From positions 248,001 through 312,000 of the forward strand of contig NZ_PTXL01000002.1 in assembly GCF_004343775.1 (NCBI RefSeq): a stretch of DNA of 64,000 nt, in the 5' to 3' direction. This DNA is from Burkholderia sp. SRS-46. Its GTDB lineage: Bacteria; Pseudomonadota; Gammaproteobacteria; Burkholderiales; Burkholderiaceae. The notes beneath the pieces are model-generated. The model did no database searches. It was not told the origin of the DNA and saw nothing but the letters and a program-made list of their open reading frames with translations. Positions 37,387 to 45,058 of this stretch are shown one piece after another (position 1 is the stretch's first letter; every line of letters begins with the position of its first letter). The translations under genes and the position numbers were made by a program.

Positions 37387-38394
37387 TCAGCGCGGCTTTG
37401 CCGTATTACTTGCCTTGCCGCGCGCGCGCCGCCGGCCGGGTTGCGATGCCTCCCCCGGCCGCCCGTCACCGAACCGCGCCCGCGCGATCTCCCGCACCGC
37501 GTCGATCAGCGTCCGCGCGACCGGCGACGGCTGCGCGTCGGTCCGCAGGACCAGCCCGACCGGCTCGTCGGTGCCGGCCGCCGGCAGCGGCACACGCGCG
37601 AGCGCGCCCGCCGACAGGTCGTATTCGGCCGCGTACATCGGCACGAACCAGACCGCGTCGTTCTCGAGCGCGAGCGCGCGCGCGACCGACACGGACAGCA
37701 CCTCGATGAACGCATCGAGCGGCGGCGCGCCGCACGCGCCCAACAACTGCTCGGCCGATTGCCGGATCAGCGTGCCGTACGGCGGCAGCACGACCGGATA
37801 GCGCGCCAGCTCGGCGGCCGGCGCGGCGCTCGCCAGCAGTGGATGCCCGGCGCGCACGACCGCGACGAGCGGCTCGTTGTACAGCTGCTCGAACGCGAGC
37901 CCGACCATCCGCTCCGGCTCAGACAGCCGCCCGATCGCGCATTCGATCGTGCCCGCCTTCAGGCGTTCGAGCAGCTCGGCATTCGCGGCGGTGGCGATCC
38001 GCACGACGACGCGCGGCCAGCGTGCCGCGAGCGCCTTCATCAGCGCCGGCGCGAGCGACGCCGCGACGGTCGGCAGCATGCCGATCTCGAGCGTCGCCGC
38101 CGCGCCGCCGCCTTCGCGCGCCAGCAGCCCGACGCCTTGCCGCAGCGCCAGCACGCAGGCGTTCGCATGCGGCATGAACAGCTGCGCCTCGCGGGTCGGG
38201 CGCGCGCCCTGCCGGCCGCGCTCGAACAGCCGGACCCCGAGGATCGCCTCCAGCTCGGCGATCGTCTTCGAGACGGCCGGCTGCGTGATCGACAGGCTCT
38301 CGGCCGCCTTCTGCACGCCGCCGAGCTGCGCGACCGCGAGAAAGCACTGCAGGTGGCGGAACTTGACGCGGCCGTCCGCGATACGGTTATTCAT
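37387..38394 (-). CDS. pcaQ: LysR-family regulator PcaQ
   Basis: A 335-residue LysR regulator with an N-terminal helix-turn-helix (LQCFLAVAQLGGVQKAAESLSITQPAVSKTIAELEAILGVRLFERGRQGARPT, residues 15-67) and an effector-binding domain. PcaQ proteins activate the protocatechuate branch of the beta-ketoadipate pathway, usually with 3-oxoadipate-pathway intermediates as inducer. pcaHG, the classic target, lies 1.9 kb away, and PcaQ-type operators occur both at this gene's start and before pcaH. The palindrome at 38393-38407 overlaps the start codon, and no Shine-Dalgarno is visible before it, so the transcript could be leaderless. The C-terminal 25 residues are Arg/Lys-rich. Confidence 0.9.
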   Translation of the reverse strand: MNNRIADGRVKFRHLQCFLAVAQLGGVQKAAESLSITQPAVSKTIAELEAILGVRLFERGRQGARPTREAQLFMPHANACVLALRQGVGLLAREGGGAAATLEIGMLPTVAASLAPALMKALAARWPRVVVRIATAANAELLERLKAGTIECAIGRLSEPERMVGLAFEQLYNEPLVAVVRAGHPLLASAAPAAELARYPVVLPPYGTLIRQSAEQLLGACGAPPLDAFIEVLSVSVARALALENDAVWFVPMYAAEYDLSAGALARVPLPAAGTDEPVGLVLRTDAQPSPVARTLIDAVREIARARFGDGRPGEASQPGRRRARGKASNTAKPR

Positions 38395-38447
38395 AACAGA
38401 TCGTTATGCCAATGACAGTGATTGGCCATTTTGCATAACTTTCCGGA
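38393..38447. promoter_or_regulatory. PcaQ-type operator at pcaQ (copy 1)
   Basis: The 15-base palindrome ATAACAGATCGTTAT (38393-38407) is followed after 20 bases by ATTTTGCATAACTTTCCGGA (38428-38447). The palindrome matches the published PcaQ pattern ATAACC-N4-GGTTAA closely. The 20-base element recurs exactly before pcaH at the same distance from its own palindrome. Here it points right, where no pca gene now follows, so it looks like a relic of a once adjacent divergent pcaHG. Confidence 0.7.
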
Positions 38448-38466
38448 GAAGCCCAAGCACCGCGCG

Positions 38467-39204
38467 TCACGGCGTGCGCCGCAACGCCTCGAAGCCGGCC
38501 GGCTCCCAGATCCGCTTCGCGACCAGCAGCCCGGTGCCGTGCTTCTGCCCGAGCGGCGCGGCGGACGATTCCGCGTGCAGCGCGGCGGCCTTGCTGCGCA
38601 GCCGGCGCAGCTCCTGGTCGAGTTCCGCGGCGGCCGCCGCCGTCAGCATTCCCTGCGAGAACGTCATCGTCTCGCCGGGGCCGTCGAAGCGGCTGTCGAG
38701 GAAATCGCCGAGCGCATGCGCGTGAAAGTAGCGGCGGATCGGGCCGCCCGGCAGCCAGTCGAAATCGCGCGCGACGCGCACACGGATCCGGTCGCCCGGC
38801 AGCAGCGCCACGACGTTCATCCGGTCGAGCATCAGCAGGTATTTCAGGCATTCGGCCCTGGTCACCCGATAGGCCGACACGATGTCGTCGACGGTCCAGT
38901 AGTTGATCGCGCATACGGCAACCAGCAGCAACTTCTCGTCCGACACCAGCAGCGCCTCCTGCTGCTCGCTCAGCGTGTGCAGCCGCGGCGCGGACGCCGA
39001 CGCCTCCTGCACGAGTTCGGCCAGCGTGTAGCCGAGCACCTGGCCGATCTGCACGACGCGCTCGAGCGTGAAGCGGCCGCTCGCGAACAGCCGCTTCACG
39101 CTCGTCTCGGAGACGTCCAGCTCGCGCGCGACGTCGCGATAAGTCATGCCCTGCGCCTTCAGCAGGCGCTTCAGCGTATCGATGAGTTGGGCCGTTTCAG
39201 TCAT
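38467..39204 (-). CDS. XRE-family transcriptional regulator
   Basis: A 245-residue regulator. Residues 6-66 are an XRE helix-turn-helix (AQLIDTLKRLLKAQGMTYRDVARELDVSETSVKRLFASGRFTLERVVQIGQVLGYTLAEL). The remainder has no clear ligand-binding family; a second wing-like segment (YWTVDDIVSAYRVTRAECLKYLLMLDRMNVVALLPGDRIRVRV, near 103-145) resembles a winged helix. It is divergent from the YiiX-like gene across 121 bp and probably controls it. Both genes lie between pcaQ and pcaHG and have no known link to aromatic catabolism. Confidence 0.82.
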   Translation of the reverse strand: MTETAQLIDTLKRLLKAQGMTYRDVARELDVSETSVKRLFASGRFTLERVVQIGQVLGYTLAELVQEASASAPRLHTLSEQQEALLVSDEKLLLVAVCAINYWTVDDIVSAYRVTRAECLKYLLMLDRMNVVALLPGDRIRVRVARDFDWLPGGPIRRYFHAHALGDFLDSRFDGPGETMTFSQGMLTAAAAAELDQELRRLRSKAAALHAESSAAPLGQKHGTGLLVAKRIWEPAGFEALRRTP

Positions 39205-39325
39205 GTCCAGTATCGAAAAAAGGTACTCGACGGTAGATATTAGGCTACCCGCGCAGGCTGGTGAACACTTTTTAGTACTTGTCTGCATAATCCGCTCCAA
39301 CCTGTCACCGATCGACGGAGCTGCG

Positions 39326-40003
39326 ATGTCCACCCGAACCGAAACCGCTGCCTGCAACCCGAACTGCGCCGCACCGCGCCACGCCCGTGACGCCGGGCGC
39401 ACGCTGCCGTTCGCCACCGTCCGCACGCTGGCCGCGAGCGCGCACATCGGGGATCTCGTGTTCATCCGCGTGCCGGCGCGCCCGTTCCGCGAAGTGGCGG
39501 ACGCGACGGGGAGCTGGACCAACCATGTCGGAATCGTCGTCGACACGTCGGGGGCCGAGCCGGTGGTCGCGGAAAGCACGTTCCCGTGGGCGAAGCTGAC
39601 GCCGCTGTCGCGCTTCGTCGCGCGCTCCGAGGGTAGCCGCGTCGCGCTGGCGCGGCTCGCGACGCCGCCTACCGCGGACGAGCAGCGCCGCGTGCACGCG
39701 GCCGCCGAACGGCGGATCGGCACCCTGTACGACACGGGCTTCAACCTGCGCTCGCGGCGGCAGTTCTGTTCGCGCTACGTGCGCGAGGTGCTCGGCGATG
39801 CGACGGGCGTCGAAGTCGGCGACGTCGAGACCTTCGCGACGCTGCTCGAACGCCGCCCCGGCGCGGAGCTCGGCTTCTGGCGGCTGTGGTATTTCGGGCG
39901 CATTCCGTGGGACCGCGAGACGGTGACGCCCGCGAGCGTGATCCGCAGCGACAAGCTGACGCTCGAATTCGACGGGATCGTGTTCTATCCGGGCCGCGCT
40001 TGA
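39326..40003 (+). CDS. YiiX-like permuted papain-fold cysteine hydrolase
   Basis: A 225-residue protein of the YiiX/YebB (permuted NlpC/P60) group. The permuted active site is visible: His in NHVGIVVDTSG near residue 70 and Cys in RRQFCSRYVREVLG near residue 150, with the GDLVFIRVP strand before them. Family members are thought to act on amide or thioester bonds in lipids or peptides. No signal peptide is evident. GGAG precedes the ATG at 39326, and a strong terminator (40120-40154) follows. It is divergent from the XRE gene, its likely regulator. Confidence 0.82.
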   Translation: MSTRTETAACNPNCAAPRHARDAGRTLPFATVRTLAASAHIGDLVFIRVPARPFREVADATGSWTNHVGIVVDTSGAEPVVAESTFPWAKLTPLSRFVARSEGSRVALARLATPPTADEQRRVHAAAERRIGTLYDTGFNLRSRRQFCSRYVREVLGDATGVEVGDVETFATLLERRPGAELGFWRLWYFGRIPWDRETVTPASVIRSDKLTLEFDGIVFYPGRA

Positions 40004-40119
40004 CGGGCGGCGCGACGGAGACCCAAAACAACCATAAAAACGAACAATAACCAGCGACGGGCTGGCTGGAGGGCCGTGCAACGTTCGTCATCGACGAGAC
40101 GCGAGCCCGATCGCTTTCG

Positions 40120-40154
40120 CCGCCGGACAGGCCAGCCTGTCCGGCGGTTTCTTT
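40120..40154 (+). terminator. Rho-independent terminator after the YiiX-like gene
   Basis: CCGCCGGACAGG (40120-40131) and CCTGTCCGGCGG (40136-40147) form a perfect 12-base stem with a four-base loop, followed by TTTCTTT. It closes the unit ending at 40003 and insulates the pcaHG promoter that starts 35 bases later. Confidence 0.9.
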
Positions 40155-40188
40155 ATTGGCGCCGCGCCATGCCGCGCTATCGCGATGC

Positions 40189-40254
40189 ATAACGGAAAGT
40201 TATTCGATCGGCGAAAAATCATCATTTTGCATAACTTTCCGGATTGGCTAAAGT
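40189..40254 (+). promoter_or_regulatory. pcaHG promoter with PcaQ-type operator (copy 2)
   Basis: The palindrome ATAACGGAAAGTTAT (40189-40203) lies 20 bases before ATTTTGCATAACTTTCCGGA (40224-40243), the same layout as at pcaQ. A possible -35 element TTGCAT (40227-40232) lies inside the second element, with a -10-like TAAAGT (40249-40254) 16 bases later. This is the usual arrangement of LysR activation: recognition site near -65, activation site against the -35. pcaH starts at 40295. Confidence 0.75.
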
Positions 40255-40294
40255 CGTGCCATCCCCTCTGCGAAAACCTATCAGGAGACGCCCG

Positions 40295-41002
40295 ATGGAT
40301 TCCCCCACGATCCTCACGCCGCGCGACTGGCCGTCGCATCCCGCGTACATCCACCCCGAATACCGCTCGTCGGTGAAGCGCGGCCCCACCCGCCCGCTGA
40401 TTCCGCTGAGGGAGAAGCTGCGCGACCCGTACGCGCCCGTCTACGGCGCCGAAGACCTCGGCGCGCTCGACCACGACCTGACCAAGAATGCGGTGAAGAA
40501 CGGCGAGCCGCTCGGCGAGCGCATCGTCGTCACGGGCCGCGTGCTCGACGAAGGCGGCCAGCCGGTGCGCAACACGCTCGTCGAGGTCTGGCAGGCGAAC
40601 GCCGCCGGCCGCTACGTGCACAAGGTCGACCAGCACGACGCGCCGCTCGACCCGAACTTCCTCGGCGCCGGCCGCTGCCTGACCGACGGCGAAGGCCGCT
40701 ACCGCTTCCTGACGATCAAGCCGGGCGCGTATCCGTGGGGCAACCACCGGAACGCATGGCGCCCGAACCACATCCACTTCTCGCTGTTCGGCGACTACTT
40801 CGGCCAGCGCCTCGTCACGCAGATGTATTTCCCCGGCGATCCGCTGCTGGCATACGACCCGATCTTCCAGGGCACGCCCGAGCAGGCGCGCGACCGCCTG
40901 ATCTCGCGGTTCTCGATGGACATCACCGAAGAAGGCTATGCGCTCGGCTACGAATTCGACATCGTGCTGCGCGGCCGTGACGCCACCCCGATGGAGCGCT
41001 GA
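40295..41002 (+). CDS. pcaH: Protocatechuate 3,4-dioxygenase beta subunit
   Basis: A 235-residue iron-binding subunit of protocatechuate 3,4-dioxygenase, which opens the ring of protocatechuate to 3-carboxy-cis,cis-muconate. The ferric ligand region is intact: Tyr in KPGAYPWGNH, and the two histidines in RPNHIHFSLFG. The Ig-like core (VVTGRVLDEGGQPVRNTLVEVWQANAAGRYVHK) is also present. GGAG lies before the ATG at 40295. pcaG follows after three bases, forming one operon. No other pca genes are in the window. Confidence 0.97.
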   Translation: MDSPTILTPRDWPSHPAYIHPEYRSSVKRGPTRPLIPLREKLRDPYAPVYGAEDLGALDHDLTKNAVKNGEPLGERIVVTGRVLDEGGQPVRNTLVEVWQANAAGRYVHKVDQHDAPLDPNFLGAGRCLTDGEGRYRFLTIKPGAYPWGNHRNAWRPNHIHFSLFGDYFGQRLVTQMYFPGDPLLAYDPIFQGTPEQARDRLISRFSMDITEEGYALGYEFDIVLRGRDATPMER

Positions 41003-41005
41003 ACC

Positions 41006-41599
41006 ATGACGACGCTGAAACAAACCCCTTCGCAGACGGTCGGCCCGTACTTCGCATACGGCCTGAGCCCGCAGCAATACAACTACGACCTGAAGAGCCT
41101 GTTCACGCCCGTGATCGCCGCGCCGCACGCGGCCGGCGAGCACGTGCTGCTGGTCGGCCAGGTGTTCGACGGCGACGGCAACGTCGTCGGCGACGCATTG
41201 CTCGAATTCACGCAGGCGGACAGCACGGGCCAGTACCCGGCATCGCGCGCCGACATCGCGAAGTCAGGCTTCACCGGTTTCGCGCGGGTCGGCACCGGCA
41301 CCGACGCGCAACAACGCTTCGTCGTCGAGACCGTCAAGCCGGGCCGGATCGCCGCGGACGATGCGCCGCACATCAACGTGACGGTGATGATGCGCGGGAT
41401 CCTCACGCATGCGTTCACGCGTGTGTATTTCGACGATGAAGCGGCGGCGAATGCGGCCGATCCGGTGCTGAACGCCGTGCCGGCCGAACGTCGCGCGACG
41501 CTCGTCGCGAAGCGCGAAACGCAGCCGGGCGGCCCGACGGTCTATCGCTTCGACATCCGCATGCAGGGCCCGCAGGAAACGGTGTTCTTCGACGTTTGA
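41006..41599 (+). CDS. pcaG: Protocatechuate 3,4-dioxygenase alpha subunit
   Basis: A 197-residue alpha subunit, structurally like PcaH but without the iron ligands, that completes the active-site pocket. It starts with the typical TPSQTVGPYFAYGL and ends with YRFDIRMQGPQETVFFDV. The start is three bases after pcaH. No terminator follows. Instead, within 30 bases the sequence turns into an IS110 remnant, while an internally deleted second copy of this gene with a good terminator lies at 45980-46193. The 3' flank has therefore been rearranged. Confidence 0.97.
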   Translation: MTTLKQTPSQTVGPYFAYGLSPQQYNYDLKSLFTPVIAAPHAAGEHVLLVGQVFDGDGNVVGDALLEFTQADSTGQYPASRADIAKSGFTGFARVGTGTDAQQRFVVETVKPGRIAADDAPHINVTVMMRGILTHAFTRVYFDDEAAANAADPVLNAVPAERRATLVAKRETQPGGPTVYRFDIRMQGPQETVFFDV

Positions 41600-41913
41600 G
41601 CAACCGTCTCCTGAGTGAAGCCCGATGAAGTGAATCGTCCCATGGCGTGTTGGTGCTGACCATGGCATCGAGCATGGTCAGCAGCTTGCGCATGCAGGCA
41701 ACGAGGGCGACCTTGGGGAGTTTTCCGGTTGCCTTTAAGCGTGGCTGTCCGACCTTATGGCAGGTGCGCGTTTTTTTGCCTGCGCGGCGGCGAGTTCACG
41801 GTTTCCTGCGATAAACCTAAAGTTTGGCGAAAGGCTTACGTAAACATAATAAATACTGCAATGCTCCGCAGCATAGCGTGCAGCCTAGAAGCTCAAACCG
41901 ACAAGGCAGGCCC
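41600..41913. other. Rearranged flank downstream of pcaG
   Basis: Apart from the transposase remnant in 41626-41749, this stretch shows no gene. From about 41770 base composition turns AT-richer, with start-poor sequence up to the GTG at 41914. No pcaG terminator is present. It looks like a junction between native pca DNA and inserted DNA. Confidence 0.5.
41626..41749 (-). mobile_element. IS110-family transposase 3' remnant
   Basis: Read on the minus strand, one frame gives ...LKATGKLPKVALVACM, then RKLLTMLDAMVSTNTPWD. This matches the conserved C-terminal end of IS110/IS1111-type transposases, where KVALVACMRKLL and a closing PW motif are typical. Only about 40 codons remain. Neither the N-terminal DEDD catalytic domain nor an element end is recognisable, so this is a dead fragment. 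It sits at the border between pcaG and a block of unrelated genes. Confidence 0.75.
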
Positions 41914-42642
41914 GTGCTCACTTTCATCTCAAACATCGGAAATGGAGACTCCCCCTATAGCAGCGCGCGGGAGTCTACCGGTCAGGCCCAGCACGGTTTG
42001 ACGGACGCGACGTCTTCTCTCAAAGCCCAACTGGAAAAAATCGAGAAAAGCCGGGCAGCGCTGAGCCAGCTGGATCAGTTGAGTCAGAATTCGGCTGACA
42101 CCGCCAAGGCCTATGCGAAGAAGCGTCTCGAACAGCTTGAAGACATGCTGCATAGCATGATTTTGCTCGGACTTCCCCCTGCCGTGATCGCCCAGATCAT
42201 GAAGGAAGTAAAGGGCCTCGTGCACCAGTACCAAGCGGCCGGCGATACACAGAGCGCGGACGCTTCCGCCGGTGGTGCGGGAGCCTCTGCGTTGGCTCAA
42301 GGCAATGAAGCCAACCCGGGTGGTGCAAATGCCGTCGATAATGGTGACGGAGAATCCGACGGCCCCTCGGCCGCTGGCGATTTGCCGCGGGATGCTTCAA
42401 CAGTTGTCACGACAGGGAATGAATCTCGAAGCCTCGCCAGCGCCTATCAGGCCATGGCGAGAGCCACTTCCGCGGGTGACAAGGCAGTTGCCGATGCGGA
42501 CTTCATCAGCCGCGCAAAAGCGTTGCTGGAGCAACTCAAGGCCTTGATGAAGCAAGCCGGTGCGCAAGCGCGGCCATCGTCCGCCACCACCGAAATGCTC
42601 GAAATCAACCCCTCGTCGCTTGACGTTCAACACGATTACTGA
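41914..42642 (+). CDS. Hypothetical coiled-coil protein with lower GC
   Basis: A 242-residue protein I do not recognise. Residues 25-110 are helical and coiled-coil-like (SLKAQLEKIEKSRAALSQLDQLSQNSADTAKAYAKKRLEQLEDMLHSMI, with PPAVIAQIMKEVKGLVHQYQAA). A Gly/Ala/Asn-rich linker follows (115-170), then a second helical part (LASAYQAMARA, FISRAKALLEQLKALMKQAG). There is no signal peptide or membrane segment. No in-frame ATG precedes it; GTG at 41914 with AAGGCAGG just upstream is the best start. Codon use is less GC-biased than its neighbours, and the IS110 remnant lies directly upstream, so transfer is likely. A secreted effector or structural role is possible but unsupported. Confidence 0.65.
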   Translation: MLTFISNIGNGDSPYSSARESTGQAQHGLTDATSSLKAQLEKIEKSRAALSQLDQLSQNSADTAKAYAKKRLEQLEDMLHSMILLGLPPAVIAQIMKEVKGLVHQYQAAGDTQSADASAGGAGASALAQGNEANPGGANAVDNGDGESDGPSAAGDLPRDASTVVTTGNESRSLASAYQAMARATSAGDKAVADADFISRAKALLEQLKALMKQAGAQARPSSATTEMLEINPSSLDVQHDY

Positions 42643-42991
42643 GGTCACTGGCGCTTCGAAACTGCCACGACAATCGTCACCCGATGATTAGCGTCCAGAC
42701 CTCCTGACGATCGGTCCGCTTTCGTCGTGGCACCTGACATATCGCCGCAATGTCCGAACATCAGCGTTCAGCATTTCGGCCACCTTCTTCTCCGGGTAAA
42801 TGATCATCAGCATGCGTGCGTCATGTCGGGATTCGTGCGACAACGCACGTGACCGCCCGAGCCAGAAAGCGTGGCCGCCGTGCCGAGTACATGAAGGGAT
42901 GCTCTTATTAAGCTGACTCGCCAGAGAAATGCGGTCCGAGCCCGCATTCCACACGGCCATTCGGACACGGCGACGCGCCGCGCCGCGACGC
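42643..42991. other. Gap downstream of the orphan coiled-coil gene
   Basis: Only a doubtful minus-strand frame (42688-42813) lies here. The sequence is mixed in composition, with no hairpin followed by a T-run and no recognisable insertion-sequence end. It is part of the foreign-looking patch that begins after pcaG. Confidence 0.35.
42688..42813 (-). CDS. Possible helix-turn-helix fragment (41 aa)
   Basis: A short frame from an internal ATG reads MLMIIYPEKKVAEMLNADVR followed by TLRRYVRCHDESG. The stretch KKVAEMLNADVRTLRRYVR looks like a DNA-binding helix-turn-helix of the excisionase or transposase-associated kind. The frame is open for 49 more codons upstream, but that part has no protein-like pattern. 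No good ribosome-binding site is visible. It may be a decayed remnant from the same mobile DNA as the IS110 fragment, or chance. Confidence 0.25.
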   Translation of the reverse strand: MLMIIYPEKKVAEMLNADVRTLRRYVRCHDESGPIVRRSGR

Positions 42992-44107
42992 TCACGCGCC
43001 GAGCAGCATACCCTTACGCACGGGCACCGTGCCCGTCACGCGGCCGAGCGGCGCGCCAGCCGTCACGAAGCGGATTGCGCGCCGCATGTAGAACACGCCG
43101 GTGGTCCGGCTCGATACCGTCGTGACCGCATCCGTCAGTGGATCGACGATGTCGAACAGCGGATCGCCGACCTGGATCGTCGTGCCGACCGCCGCACGGT
43201 GTACGAGAATCCCGCTGACAGGCGCGTAGAACTGCTCGCTGCCCGCGAGCGGCGTGGCCGGCATGACAAGCGGCGGCAGCGGCGACGGCTCGCCGCGCAC
43301 GGCGCCGCGCCACACGAGATAGTCGATCAGCGCTTCGGCATCACGTTCCGCGCATTCATATGTCACGTCGCGCTGGCCTCGACATTCGACGGTCACCGCC
43401 ACGGCGCCGGGCGCCATCGGCGTGCCTTCGGGCAGATGCTGCCGCAATTGCGTCCACAGCAAGTGATGCGCATCGTCGAACGCGCGGCCGCCTGAATCCT
43501 CGGCCAGCAGCGAGGCCTCGGCACCGAGATAGCGCGCGAGCGGCTCGACCTGCGGCCATGCGGTGTCGCTCGTGTACACGTGCATCACGGCTTCCAGCGA
43601 GCAATGCAGGTCGATCACGACGTCGGCGTCGTACGACAGCTTCAGCAGTGCGAGCTGCAGCGCATCGAATTCGGCGCGCGGCACGATGTCGTCGAGCGCC
43701 GCGCCGACGCATTCGCGCACGATCGCGCGATTGCGCTCGGGGTCCGCGCCGAGCCGGTCGCGCGCCTGTGCGGCAATGTCCGCGAGCGGCAGGAAGCCGC
43801 GATTGTAGTTGCGACCGCTCGCGAGATCGAAGCGGCCGATGAACTGGCCGAGCACGTGATGATTCAGGCCGACCGGGTTCGCGACCGGCACGAGCACGAT
43901 CTCGGCCGCGAGCCGGCCTTCTTCGTCGAGTCTCGCAAGGCGCTTCTTCAGCATGAAGGCCGCGAGCATCGCGGGCGTTTCGTCCGCATGCAGCGCGGCC
44001 TGCAGGTAGATCTTGCGGCCGGCGTCGGCCGGCCCGAAATGAAAGCTCGTCAGCGTTCGTTGTGTGCCGATCGACGGCGAAAGGAGCGGCGTGGTGCGAA
44101 TCTGCAT
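42992..44107 (-). CDS. Succinylglutamate desuccinylase/aspartoacylase-family deacylase
   Basis: A 371-residue zinc hydrolase of the AstE/AspA (M14-like) family. The first metal motif is in LQAALHADETPAML (H-x-x-E, near residues 40-43), the third ligand in VVIDLHCSLEAVMHV, and the Arg/Asn substrate-binding region in GRFDLASGRNYNRG. The C-terminal domain (QFYAPVSGILVHRAAVGTTIQVGDPLFDIVDPL) is lipoyl-like, as in the longer members. It should remove an acyl group from an N-acyl amino acid in the cytoplasm. The gene follows an amino-acid binding protein gene by 47 bp, so uptake and deacylation of one substrate may be linked. Substrate unknown. Confidence 0.87.
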   Translation of the reverse strand: MQIRTTPLLSPSIGTQRTLTSFHFGPADAGRKIYLQAALHADETPAMLAAFMLKKRLARLDEEGRLAAEIVLVPVANPVGLNHHVLGQFIGRFDLASGRNYNRGFLPLADIAAQARDRLGADPERNRAIVRECVGAALDDIVPRAEFDALQLALLKLSYDADVVIDLHCSLEAVMHVYTSDTAWPQVEPLARYLGAEASLLAEDSGGRAFDDAHHLLWTQLRQHLPEGTPMAPGAVAVTVECRGQRDVTYECAERDAEALIDYLVWRGAVRGEPSPLPPLVMPATPLAGSEQFYAPVSGILVHRAAVGTTIQVGDPLFDIVDPLTDAVTTVSSRTTGVFYMRRAIRFVTAGAPLGRVTGTVPVRKGMLLGA

Positions 44108-44154
44108 CGAAGATCTCGAACGGATGGGAACGGGTAAATCGGAACGAACGGCGC

Positions 44155-44928
44155 TCAATCGCCGTACGGATTGAAATCGAAATAGCGTCTCGCGATCCGG
44201 TCGTACGTGCCGTCCTTCAGCATCGACGCGATCGCGCCGTCGATCGACGCCTTGAGCGCCGTATCGGACTGCCGCATGCCGATGCCGACGCCGCGGTCGC
44301 CCATGTCGAGCGGCGCGCCGACGAACGCAAAGCCCTTGCCCTTCGGTTGGCGCAGGAAGCCATAGTCGGCCTCCACGGCACCCAGCAGCGCAGCGTCGAG
44401 GCGGCCGTTGACGAGATCCGCGAACACGTCGTCCTGGCTCTTGTACGGCACCACGCCGACGCCGGCAGGCGCCCAGTGCGCGAGCGCCCACGACTCGAAT
44501 TGCGTGCCCGACTGCACGCCGACGTGCTTGCCGACGAGCGATGCCGCCGTGCTGTCAAGCGCGCGCCCGGGCCGCGCGACGAGCCGCGACTTGAAGCGGA
44601 ACAGTTTCGACGAGAACAGGATCTGCTTTTCACGCTTCTCGGTGATCGCCATCGACGACACGATCGCGTCGATCTTGCGCGCCTGCAGCGCGGGGATCAT
44701 TCCGGAGAACTCGAACTCGACCCACTGGCAGCGCAGTTGCGCGCGTCGGCAGATCTCGATGCCGAGATCGACATCGAAGCCCTTCAGGCTGCCGTCGGGT
44801 CCCTTCGAATCCATCGGCGGATAGGTCGGATCGATGCCGAGGCGCACGGTGCGTGCGTCGAGCGCGTGCGCGGGAACGGCCGCGAGCGCGACGCACAGCG
44901 AGACGATTGGAGCGAGGAAGCGTTTCAT
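44155..44928 (-). CDS. Orphan amino-acid ABC transporter binding protein
   Basis: A 257-residue SBP_bac_3 protein. A signal peptide covers residues 1-20 (PIVSLCVALAAVPAHA-LDA). The mature part has the usual TVRLGIDPTYPPMDSKGPDGSLKGFDVDLGIEICRR start and the MAITEKREKQILFSSKLF loop of the lysine/arginine/ornithine branch. No permease or ATPase gene is adjacent: downstream is a deacylase and upstream a divergent LysR gene. The transporter genes may have been lost in the rearrangement marked by the nearby pcaG relic, or the protein may share another transporter. Confidence 0.88.
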   Translation of the reverse strand: MKRFLAPIVSLCVALAAVPAHALDARTVRLGIDPTYPPMDSKGPDGSLKGFDVDLGIEICRRAQLRCQWVEFEFSGMIPALQARKIDAIVSSMAITEKREKQILFSSKLFRFKSRLVARPGRALDSTAASLVGKHVGVQSGTQFESWALAHWAPAGVGVVPYKSQDDVFADLVNGRLDAALLGAVEADYGFLRQPKGKGFAFVGAPLDMGDRGVGIGMRQSDTALKASIDGAIASMLKDGTYDRIARRYFDFNPYGD

Positions 44929-45058
44929 GTTCAGCACCTGGCGGTACGGTGGGCAAACGGCACGAGCCGGACTGTCTGCGATCGTAGTGCCCACCCCGCG
45001 CCGCCGGAATCCGCGACTGCCTTATCATGATCACTCTTTCCGATCACCACGCTTGCCC

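Noticed and set aside
38393..40254. Considered whether the repeated 20-base element is an insertion-sequence target duplication
   Set aside because: The copies are 1.8 kb apart, each carries its own palindrome at the same distance, and there are no terminal inverted repeats or transposase between them. A duplicated operator explains them better.
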